DNA of 64,000 nucleotides from Flavobacterium luteolum (lineage in GTDB: Bacteria; Bacteroidota; Bacteroidia; Flavobacteriales; Flavobacteriaceae), in contig NZ_CP114286.1 of the NCBI RefSeq assembly GCF_027111275.1, positions 3,458,501-3,522,500 of the forward strand, written 5' to 3'. The notes beneath the pieces were generated by a model. It was given only the letters and a program-made list of their open reading frames with translations. It was not told the DNA's origin and ran no database searches. Below, piece by piece: positions 8,950-16,911 of this stretch. Every line of letters begins with the position of its first letter. The first letter of the stretch is position 1. The position numbers were made by a program, and so were the translations under genes.

Positions 8950-8981
8950 AACCCCGATAATCGTACGATTTCGGGGTTTTT
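8950..8981 (+). terminator. Hairpin with T-run
   Basis: A stem with ACCCCGA pairing to TCGGGGT, closed by a loop containing ATCGTACGAT, is followed on the plus strand by TTTTT. It lies downstream of azoR and on the 3' side of the minus-strand tRNA-Ser, so it may serve either transcript. The T-run is better placed for plus-strand transcription. Confidence 0.6.
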
Positions 8982-9006
8982 GATACCTCTTGGTATTTTT
9001 TTTCAG

Positions 9007-9091
9007 CGGAGGAAGAGGGATTCGAACCCCCGGACCTGTTACAGTCAACAGTTTTCAAGACTGCCGCATTCGACCGCTCTGCCATTCCTCC
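9007..9091 (-). tRNA. tRNA-Ser (anticodon TGA)
   Basis: On the minus strand the 85-nt sequence folds as a class II tRNA. The acceptor stem GGAGGAA pairs with TTCCTCC, the discriminator is G, the D-loop contains AGCGGT, and the anticodon loop CTTGAAA holds TGA (genomic 9057-9055). A long variable arm and the TTCGAAT T-loop are present. CCA is not encoded. The length and variable arm fit tRNA-Ser. Its 3' terminal bases resemble a sequence beside the integrase at 21886-21898 (12 of 13 positions), so the gene is a candidate island attachment target. Confidence 0.95.
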
Positions 9092-9356
9092 AGTAAGATG
9101 CAATCATCTGCTGTTTGCGGGTGCAAAGATAAAATGTTTTTTCGATTGCAGAAATTTTTTCAAGACTATTTATGAAGAAAATTAAAAATGACTTTGAAAG
9201 AATCAAGGGAGGAAGATCTTTTAATAAAATTTTTTTATTGTCTATGAGAATAATTTTATTTATCAGGGCAAACAAAACTTTTTCATTATGAGCTAATTTC
9301 AGGCTTATAATCTTATACTTTTCCTATATTAGCACGTTTACTTATTTAGTATTTTT

Positions 9357-10430
9357 ATGAATCTTCCATTTTTCCAAGATCTTCCTATTCCTAAACTTGC
9401 GTCAGCGTTTGGGAATACCTCCGCAACTTATAAATTTTATTGGTTATTATCTATTATTGAAATGGTTGAAGAAGGACAGTTAGAACCATCTAAAAGAGCT
9501 CTGTTTGCGCGCATGATTGGTAATTCGTGGTATACTGTGAATTATTTTCGTGTATCTTTTGGAAAACAAGACTTGATACAGCAGGCGGTACACTCTTTAG
9601 CAGAATGGGAAGGACTTGCTATCGATATCAAGAAAGATCTTTTAATAAATATCTTGGAGGTTTCTACATTAAAAAGTACTCAGCAAACACTGCAACATTT
9701 TAATAAAAACGTGCCGCATTGGTTTTTATCTCCGTGGTTCCGTAAAAATAAAGAAGGAAATGATGTAGCATACCGAAAACATATTTATGCTTCTTCGCAG
9801 AAGTATGAAAATAAATGTTTGTATGCTCTTTATGATAATCACATAGTTATCAATCCTATATGGACAGATTATTTAAGGTCAAATGCAAAAGTACTTAAGG
9901 ATTTTATTTATTGGAATTTGACTTTGTTTTTACAGGTACGCAACCCGAATGTTCCAGATATAGCCAATAAGCTTATACGGCCGCCTCTTAGATCTTCATT
10001 ACACAACCAGCGGAAAAACTATTGGGATAATGTATTTAAAGAGTTGGGCACAGTACACTGCATCTTTACTGGTAAAACTTTGACAATTAGTCAATATGCC
10101 TTGGATCACTTTGTTCCTCATGCTTTTGTGTCTCATGATTTGATTTGGAATTTGGTTCCGATCGATATCCATTTTAACTCTACCAAGAGCGATAAACTTC
10201 CGATAATGGAAATGCATTTTGACAGCTTTTTTAAATTGCAAAAAATAGCGTTTGAAATTATGCGTCGTCATAGTCCTAGAAGCAAGTTAATAGAAGAGTA
10301 TCTGAGTATTTTTCCAGATTTAAATGATATGCAAGGTTTTGACTATACCAGATATAAGGAAAGCATTCAGCCACTTGTTACTATAGCGCATAATAATGGA
10401 TTTGGATATCTGCCAATCGATCGCCAATAG
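9357..10430 (+). CDS. HNH endonuclease domain protein (357 aa)
   Basis: The last third has an HNH/McrA-like signature: CIFTG near residue 238, then YALDHFVPHAFVSHD and WNLVPIDIHFNSTKSDKLP. The D-H pair, the W-N-L-x-P and the final N-x3-K are the expected metal and catalytic positions. The N-terminal 200 residues are helical (YKFYWLLSIIEMVEEG) and unassigned; they resemble the extensions found on HNH proteins in defence islands. The gene is between tRNA-Ser and the protease-STAND gene, pointing the same way but 234 bp from it. A restriction-like role against foreign DNA is inferred from context. Confidence 0.82.
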   Translation: MNLPFFQDLPIPKLASAFGNTSATYKFYWLLSIIEMVEEGQLEPSKRALFARMIGNSWYTVNYFRVSFGKQDLIQQAVHSLAEWEGLAIDIKKDLLINILEVSTLKSTQQTLQHFNKNVPHWFLSPWFRKNKEGNDVAYRKHIYASSQKYENKCLYALYDNHIVINPIWTDYLRSNAKVLKDFIYWNLTLFLQVRNPNVPDIANKLIRPPLRSSLHNQRKNYWDNVFKELGTVHCIFTGKTLTISQYALDHFVPHAFVSHDLIWNLVPIDIHFNSTKSDKLPIMEMHFDSFFKLQKIAFEIMRRHSPRSKLIEEYLSIFPDLNDMQGFDYTRYKESIQPLVTIAHNNGFGYLPIDRQ

Positions 10431-10664
10431 GACTAAGCTTGAATTTATGATTTAATAGTCGTTTATAACCTTAGAAGATGGTAGAATGACTTCTTGAGTT
10501 TAATCTGAAGTCATTTCAATCTTTAAGCTAGCAAACTTTTTGGTTGTAAGAATTTGATTGAAGGAACAATGATCTTAAATAAAAATATGGCTATTTTTAT
10601 CCTGTGAATAAAATCAATCCATCCATAATATCAGCGATCAAAAAAACAGTATATCAGATAAAAG

Positions 10665-13600
10665 ATGAACAATAAAATTACTACTGAAACCGATAAAAAG
10701 ATTTCCAAACTAACGGTCAGGTTAAAAGATGCTTTAAATGATGATTATATTGGAAGCGGTGTAATCTTTTACCAGAATAGTTTAAAGGATAAGATTTATG
10801 TTTTTACCTCGGCACATTGTCTTTTTGCTGACACTGACAAGTTTCAAGTTAAGATGGACGAGATTTGCGTAGATATATTAAGTTCGGATTTTTCTAATTA
10901 TCAAACAATTAAAGTCAATGTCCAATCCGAATTATTGTTTACATCTGAGAAGAAAGATGTAGCAGTGTTAATTTTGGAGAAAAAGGATGTTGAACAGATT
11001 ACAGGAGAGATCCCGAGATTAAATTGCGTAAAAGAACGCAGTACATATAGCAGCTTTATTACCAAGGGATTTCCTAAAGCAACATTGGGTGAAGAGATAG
11101 CCGTCCTGTATCCTGTTTGGCTGCAGCATTTTGAGAACTACAGATTTCAACTTGAATTAAAGGAAGCCTATTCAGCTTATGCAACTAAGGGGTTTTCAGG
11201 AAGCCCGGTCTTTTTATCGGCTGAAAATGAAATATACCTTTATGGAATTTTTACAAGATTCCGACCTGATGAAAAAGGAAAAGTGATCTATTGCCAATAT
11301 CTGGAAACTGTAAATGAACTGCTTGATAAAAATTTCCTGCCGATAATTACATTTGACTATTTCGGCAATCATGGCCTTACAAAAGACTTTTTTAAAAAAC
11401 ATATCGAGCGCTCTATAGATGGTCTCGGACCAAGATTTACAGAAGAGCTTAATTTTAAGCTTCCCATTGCCAAATTTTTTAATGACATCGCAAAAGATAC
11501 TGTTTTTTTTAGAAGATTTTTAAAGACGGTTGACGACTGGGTTTTAAACAACGGCTATAAAAAAAGCAGTTATGGTGACCATCTCAAGGAAATTGAAATC
11601 GAGAATGATCACATAAAATCCCAATGTATTGCTTGGATAGAAGGTTTGAATAATTCAGTAACTGAAAAAATCGCTGTTGACTGGCTTTATGAATCTTTTG
11701 AAAAATTGGATAATTTGATCAACACGAAATCAGCGGGCCTCTATGAATTGCGTAGAATTGAGGAAGAGCTGATTAAAGATGCTGCTAAGGATTACAGTTA
11801 CCGGCCGCCCTACGACACGGAAATAAAAAGGCTTAGGGAAATCACAAGAAACAATAATGATTTTATTCAAGATCTTAATAACAAGGTAAATATAAAATTA
11901 GCGAATAGTCCTTGTTTGGTTATTAAGGGAGATGCTGGAAATGGCAAGTCGCACTTATTGGGGGATATAGCAAAAACAAGATTGGATGCTAAATTGCCTA
12001 CGTTGCTTATGTTAGGTCAGAATCTAATCAGTACAAAGAATATCTGGGAAAATTTTAATTCCGAACTTGGTTTGGATTGTTCAAAAAAAGACCTATTGAA
12101 GGAACTGAACAATATAGGCACACAGATTGGCTCAAGGGTGCTGATACTGGTTGATGCAATAAATGAAGGCGGTGGCAAAGATTTATGGTATTCCAAGATA
12201 GCTGAGTTTATCAACGATTTTCAGGATTATCCATATATAGGCCTTGTGCTGTCAATTAGGACGACGTATCTGGAACATGTTATACCGGATACCGTTTTGC
12301 AGAATGTAAAAATCACAGTAATCGATCACCAGGGGTTTAAAGGAAATGAGTATGCAGCGTTGAAACTGTTCTGTGAGCATCATGGATTAAAACAGCCACA
12401 TTTTCCTTTACTGGCACCAGAGTTTACTAAACCCTTGTTTCTGAAATTACTTTGCGAAGCAGTCAAAGAAACTCCCGAAAAATCCTTTCCTAAGGGGTTT
12501 CAGGGTATCAGCAGCATTTTTAAAATCTATATAGATTCGCTTAACAAAAGGTTTGAAAACAAGAGACCTGAATACAAAAACAGGAAAATCGTAGAGAAGG
12601 CAATCCATCTTCTAGCTCATGCCTGTTATGGCCGGGAGAGAAGAATGCTTCTACTGGACGATGCATTTGAACTATTTAATAAAAAGTTCCCCCAATTCAT
12701 CCATCTGATCAATGATCTGATTGAAGAAAATGTATTCATCAAAAAGATTGAATACAATTACGACAATCAAATTAATGAGGATGTCATTTATTTTGCCTAC
12801 GAACGGTTAGGCGATTTTTTTATAGCAGAGGAACTTTTAAATAATTATAAAAACCCTGCTGAGATTAAAACTGCTTTCGAAAAAGGAAATGAATTTGGAA
12901 AATTAATAGATTACGGATTTTGGCAATATGATGGCCTTCTGGAAGCTTTTTCGGTTTTGTTGCCTGAGAAGTACAATATTGAGATTTTTGAGGCCTTTAA
13001 TTGGGTTTTTATGGAAGAATCCGACATGGATTACTATAAACAATCCCTTAACGAATTCCTATTAGACAGTTTGAACTGGAGAAGAATAGAAAGCATCGAC
13101 GATATAAAGATAACGGATTGGTTAGAAAGTGAAAATTGCGGCATTAGCGATAATGCGCTATTTTTAAAACTGGTGGAACTTTCACCTATAATTGGCCATC
13201 CTTTTAACAGCGACCGTTTGTTTAAGATTCTGAAGAGATTGAGGTTGCCTAAAAGGGATTCCTTTTGGCAGAATCATCTATATTATTACAGCAACGTTGA
13301 TGATGATGATACTGCACTGCCAATCCGCAGGCTAATTGACTGGGCATGGACCTCTGGTATATCCTTGAATATCGACAATGAGACGGCGAGGCTGACCGGA
13401 CAGACTCTTGCATGGATTCTTTCATCTACAGACCGAAAATTGAGGGACCAGTCGACTAAGGCATTGGTTAATCTATTGGAACAGCAGCCTAAAGCTCTTT
13501 TGTCCGTTTTGAATGTTTTTAAAAACATTGATGACCCTTATATCTTGGAAAGACTTTATGCTGTTGCCTATGGATGCATTTTGAGGATACACAGCGATGA

Positions 13601-15398
13601 AGGATTAAAAATAATTGCTGAAACAGTGTACAATTTTGTCTTCAAAAAGGGAAATCCACCGGTACATATTCTACTTCGGGATTATGCACGAAATACAATT
13701 GAGTATGCTGTTTTTAAATATCCTGACTTGAAATTTGATTTGGAGTTGGTTCGTCCGCCATATTATGCAAAAATGCCAGACTATTTTCCGACAGCAGAAG
13801 ATATAGATAAATTTGAATTGAAACAGGATGATGCTGAAGTAAAGAAAAACAACGGAAGAATGAATAATATGATCAGTCATTCCGTTCTGCACTGGGATTT
13901 TGGAAATAAAATTGTGGACAGTAATTTAGGGCATTTCTATTCAGTTCCTTTTTCATTCGAAGAAAACTATAAATCCTACCTGAAGACCCTTGATAGGAAG
14001 CAAAGAGGTACTTTAAGACATCTTAATTCAATTTTAAAAACTCGGGGAGATCTCATGGCAAAGGATTTTAGATATTCCAATGTTGGTAAAAAAGCACTCT
14101 ACGAGGAATATATAGGTATTATTGAAGAAGCGTTAGGGAGATGTCTGGAACATTTGAAAAACGATTTTTCTGCATCTCAATTGGACTTTTTGGAAAAGAA
14201 GATAATTCCTGTCCTTGAAAAAAAATACCTGAAAAAGAACAGGCTCGCCAGCAGTTTGAAATTGGAGAAAACACCAATTAGAAGGTGGATTGTCAATAGA
14301 GTCTTCGAGCTGGGATATAATCATAAGATTCATGGTTTTTATGATAGATCCTCTGAGGAGCGTAGCTTAAGAAGTGGGAGTAAAACAGAGAGAATCGGTA
14401 AGAAATACCAATGGATCGCGTTGTTTGAAATACTGGCAAGGATTGCTGACAACTACAAAATTTATGACGACTGGTCTGGCAGGCAATCTTATTACAAGGG
14501 GCCATGGCAGTTATATTCCCGGGATATTGATCCAGTTTTTACGAAGAGATCTATGAAAAATGATGATGAGAAGGAAGTGAATGCTATTTTCGAAAGTCTA
14601 AATTGGTGGGATGCGGCGAATTACAACAACTGGAACCAGAATGATGCAGTTTGGGCTGCGAGTTTACATGATCTTCCATCAGTTAGAGATTTTGTAGGCC
14701 TGATGGATGATGAAGCTTCGGAATGGCTGGTTTTGGAGAGAAGCAACAGATGGGAAGAGCCTAAACCAATGGGGCAGGATCATTATTTTGATGGCAGAAG
14801 AAAAGATGTTTCCTATTTTGTTCAGGCTTACATAATCAATAAGAAAGATAAAACAAGGATGATAAAACGATTGGAGAGGGAGGACTTGAATGAATACCGT
14901 TTTCCGGAATCCCCTAATCCTTTGCAGCTCTTTAACCGTGAAAAATTCTGGTCACCTATATATTCTGACGTCGACAAGGAAAAGAAATGGAGGTTGATCG
15001 AGGAGTTGAATGCAAAGGTAATTGTAGCCTCTACTGATGCCGTGGGTGAAATGGCGAATGATAAATCAGAAGCGCACTGCTATTATGACATGCCATGCAG
15101 GACTTTGTTTGAGGGAATGGAACTGAATTATGGCGATGTAGACGGAGAGTTTAAAAACAAGGAAGGTCAGATTGTCGCAAAAGATATAGATAATAAAAAC
15201 CTGATAGTTAAAAAATCAGAAATACTCCCTTTTTTGGAAAGAAATAAATTAGATATACTTTGGATTTTAACTGGTGAAAAGCTGTCCTTTTCGTCTCAAG
15301 ACTGGAAAAATAGTTTTCGATACAATTTAAGCGGTGTGTTTTATTTAAATCAGGCGAATGAAATAACAGGAAATATTGTCTCGACAGAAAGCGATTAA
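10665..15398 (+). CDS. Trypsin-like protease fused to STAND NTPase (AVAST type I-like defence protein)
   Basis: This 1577-residue protein begins with a trypsin-fold protease (about residues 12-220). The probable triad is His51 (TSAHC), Asp98 (KKDVAVLIL) and Ser178 (GFSGSP). A linker leads to a P-loop STAND/NACHT-like NTPase with Walker A GDAGNGKS at 422-429 and Walker B LILVDAINE, Asp497, with AINE to 501. A winged-helix-like segment (YERLGDFFIAEELL) follows at about 710. The remaining 850 residues are helical and repeat-like without a named domain, and are the likely sensor. STAND proteins of the AVAST group recognise conserved phage proteins, oligomerise and switch on the N-terminal effector. 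Here that effector would be proteolysis. The MBL gene follows after 3 bp, so the two are almost certainly co-translated. Domain calls are firm; anti-phage function is inferred. Confidence 0.87.
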   Translation: MNNKITTETDKKISKLTVRLKDALNDDYIGSGVIFYQNSLKDKIYVFTSAHCLFADTDKFQVKMDEICVDILSSDFSNYQTIKVNVQSELLFTSEKKDVAVLILEKKDVEQITGEIPRLNCVKERSTYSSFITKGFPKATLGEEIAVLYPVWLQHFENYRFQLELKEAYSAYATKGFSGSPVFLSAENEIYLYGIFTRFRPDEKGKVIYCQYLETVNELLDKNFLPIITFDYFGNHGLTKDFFKKHIERSIDGLGPRFTEELNFKLPIAKFFNDIAKDTVFFRRFLKTVDDWVLNNGYKKSSYGDHLKEIEIENDHIKSQCIAWIEGLNNSVTEKIAVDWLYESFEKLDNLINTKSAGLYELRRIEEELIKDAAKDYSYRPPYDTEIKRLREITRNNNDFIQDLNNKVNIKLANSPCLVIKGDAGNGKSHLLGDIAKTRLDAKLPTLLMLGQNLISTKNIWENFNSELGLDCSKKDLLKELNNIGTQIGSRVLILVDAINEGGGKDLWYSKIAEFINDFQDYPYIGLVLSIRTTYLEHVIPDTVLQNVKITVIDHQGFKGNEYAALKLFCEHHGLKQPHFPLLAPEFTKPLFLKLLCEAVKETPEKSFPKGFQGISSIFKIYIDSLNKRFENKRPEYKNRKIVEKAIHLLAHACYGRERRMLLLDDAFELFNKKFPQFIHLINDLIEENVFIKKIEYNYDNQINEDVIYFAYERLGDFFIAEELLNNYKNPAEIKTAFEKGNEFGKLIDYGFWQYDGLLEAFSVLLPEKYNIEIFEAFNWVFMEESDMDYYKQSLNEFLLDSLNWRRIESIDDIKITDWLESENCGISDNALFLKLVELSPIIGHPFNSDRLFKILKRLRLPKRDSFWQNHLYYYSNVDDDDTALPIRRLIDWAWTSGISLNIDNETARLTGQTLAWILSSTDRKLRDQSTKALVNLLEQQPKALLSVLNVFKNIDDPYILERLYAVAYGCILRIHSDEGLKIIAETVYNFVFKKGNPPVHILLRDYARNTIEYAVFKYPDLKFDLELVRPPYYAKMPDYFPTAEDIDKFELKQDDAEVKKNNGRMNNMISHSVLHWDFGNKIVDSNLGHFYSVPFSFEENYKSYLKTLDRKQRGTLRHLNSILKTRGDLMAKDFRYSNVGKKALYEEYIGIIEEALGRCLEHLKNDFSASQLDFLEKKIIPVLEKKYLKKNRLASSLKLEKTPIRRWIVNRVFELGYNHKIHGFYDRSSEERSLRSGSKTERIGKKYQWIALFEILARIADNYKIYDDWSGRQSYYKGPWQLYSRDIDPVFTKRSMKNDDEKEVNAIFESLNWWDAANYNNWNQNDAVWAASLHDLPSVRDFVGLMDDEASEWLVLERSNRWEEPKPMGQDHYFDGRRKDVSYFVQAYIINKKDKTRMIKRLEREDLNEYRFPESPNPLQLFNREKFWSPIYSDVDKEKKWRLIEELNAKVIVASTDAVGEMANDKSEAHCYYDMPCRTLFEGMELNYGDVDGEFKNKEGQIVAKDIDNKNLIVKKSEILPFLERNKLDILWILTGEKLSFSSQDWKNSFRYNLSGVFYLNQANEITGNIVSTESD

Positions 15399-15401
15399 GA
15401 T

Positions 15402-16478
15402 ATGCAGATCAAATTTTTTCAAGCGGAGTGCGGCGATGCCGCAGCTATAAGGTTTTTAGGCAATGACAATAAATATCATAATGTTCTTATTGATTCAGGG
15501 TATGAAAGAACATTTCGTCACGTATTGGATGATGAGATTCAGAGTATCGCCTCTAGAGATGAAGTGATTGACCTATGGATTATTACCCATATCCACGACG
15601 ATCATATCGGAGGTGTTATTAAGTATATAGAAACGGTCAGAGATGGTGAAAACAAAGACATTGTAGAGCAATATTTATACAATGCCCCCCGTATTTATGA
15701 TTTCGAAAAATCTAGCAAAATTATTAGCGAATTTGTAAGCTTAAGCCAGGGAGATGCACTGTATGAATATTTAAGTTCAAATAAAAAACTTTTGGATTAT
15801 GATGTGACAAATGCCATGGAGTCAGTTGAATTATTTGGTCTAAGGTTGACAATTTTGTCCCCAACAAGTAATATGCTAAGCAGATTGAGGTCAAAATATG
15901 GATTTGATAACTACAAGCAGCTTGAAAGGCAAGAAAGTGAAGAAATAAGCGAAGCGGTTTCAGCAAAACAAAATGACTATACTACCCTTATTGGTGATTT
16001 TGATTTAAATAAATGGAAGGAAGATAATTCCATTGAAAACGGAAGCAGTATATCTGTTCTTACTGAATTTAACAGCACCAAGGTTCTTTGGCTGGCGGAT
16101 TCACATCCCTCAGAAATTGAACGTTCATTACGTACGCTTGGTTATAGCCAAAATAACAAAATTGAATGCGCTTGGGTCAAAGTCACTCACCATGGCAGCA
16201 AAGGAAATAATAGTGATGATCTCTACGATTTAATTGATTGCAGTAATTTTTTGTTTAGCGTCGATGGGGTGAACAGGCACAATTTGCCCTCTAAGGAATG
16301 TATTGCTCGAATTTTAAGGAATAAGCAAAGGCCTGAAAACTCTAAATACAATTTTTATTTTACTTATGACAATCCAGTTCTTAGAAGTATTTTTGATAGA
16401 GAAAATGATACTATTTATGAGCAGTATAATTTTCAGGTATATTATGCCGATCAAAAATTTGTTGCAATTGATCTTTAA
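15402..16478 (+). CDS. MBL-fold (ComEC/Rec2-like) hydrolase, partner of the protease-STAND protein
   Basis: A 358-residue metallo-beta-lactamase-fold protein. The metal motif HxHxDH is intact as THIHDDHIGG (His63, His65, Asp67, His68). Later metal-site elements include VLWLADSHPSE and KVTHHGSKGNN, the pattern of the ComEC C-terminal MBL family. There is no signal peptide or membrane segment, so it is cytoplasmic. It starts 3 bp after the STAND gene. MBL-fold hydrolases, trypsin-like proteases and STAND NTPases are, as I recall, the components of AVAST type I. Here the protease and STAND parts are one chain. The MBL substrate (nucleic acid or small molecule) is unknown. Confidence 0.87.
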   Translation: MQIKFFQAECGDAAAIRFLGNDNKYHNVLIDSGYERTFRHVLDDEIQSIASRDEVIDLWIITHIHDDHIGGVIKYIETVRDGENKDIVEQYLYNAPRIYDFEKSSKIISEFVSLSQGDALYEYLSSNKKLLDYDVTNAMESVELFGLRLTILSPTSNMLSRLRSKYGFDNYKQLERQESEEISEAVSAKQNDYTTLIGDFDLNKWKEDNSIENGSSISVLTEFNSTKVLWLADSHPSEIERSLRTLGYSQNNKIECAWVKVTHHGSKGNNSDDLYDLIDCSNFLFSVDGVNRHNLPSKECIARILRNKQRPENSKYNFYFTYDNPVLRSIFDRENDTIYEQYNFQVYYADQKFVAIDL

Positions 16479-16911
16479 ATTTAATGGACAATCTTAAACT
16501 AATTTTTATGGGAGATAAGAATGCAGCAATGATTTAATACTTTAATCTTAAATTATATAAGAAAGCATTTTTTTTAACTAAAAATAACAAACTCAATCTG
16601 AACTTGACTTCACTGATGGCAGCACAAATTGGAAATCCAGTATGACAAGTTATTCAGCAGGAATATAAATAAGAGGTAACCTGCGTGGGAGAAACATTTT
16701 AGTATGGAACTTCGGATCTCTGCAATAAGTAAATTACCTGATATATTCCCTTAAAGAATTCAGCAGAAGAATGCATTTTAAGAAATCCTGCAGATTTCTG
16801 CTGACTTTCTGTTTTTAAGTCCTATCTGTGTATCGTTCAATTACTTAGTCTGCAGATACTGCGTTGCGAATTTCGATGACTGTAATATTGGAAGTCCGAA
16901 GTGTTAATGAT
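16479..16911. other. Gap between convergent genes
   Basis: About 430 bases separate the convergent MBL and nuclease-STAND genes. I found no open frame with coding character, no tRNA and no clear T-run terminator. The sequence may be decayed accessory DNA. Confidence 0.45.

Noticed and set aside
8863..9275. Three short frames on both strands around the tRNA-Ser gene
   Set aside because: They read straight through the tRNA and the adjacent hairpin; the RNA gene explains the sequence.
10999..13892. Several short minus-strand frames inside the protease-STAND gene
   Set aside because: They are antisense shadows of a long gene with clear domains.
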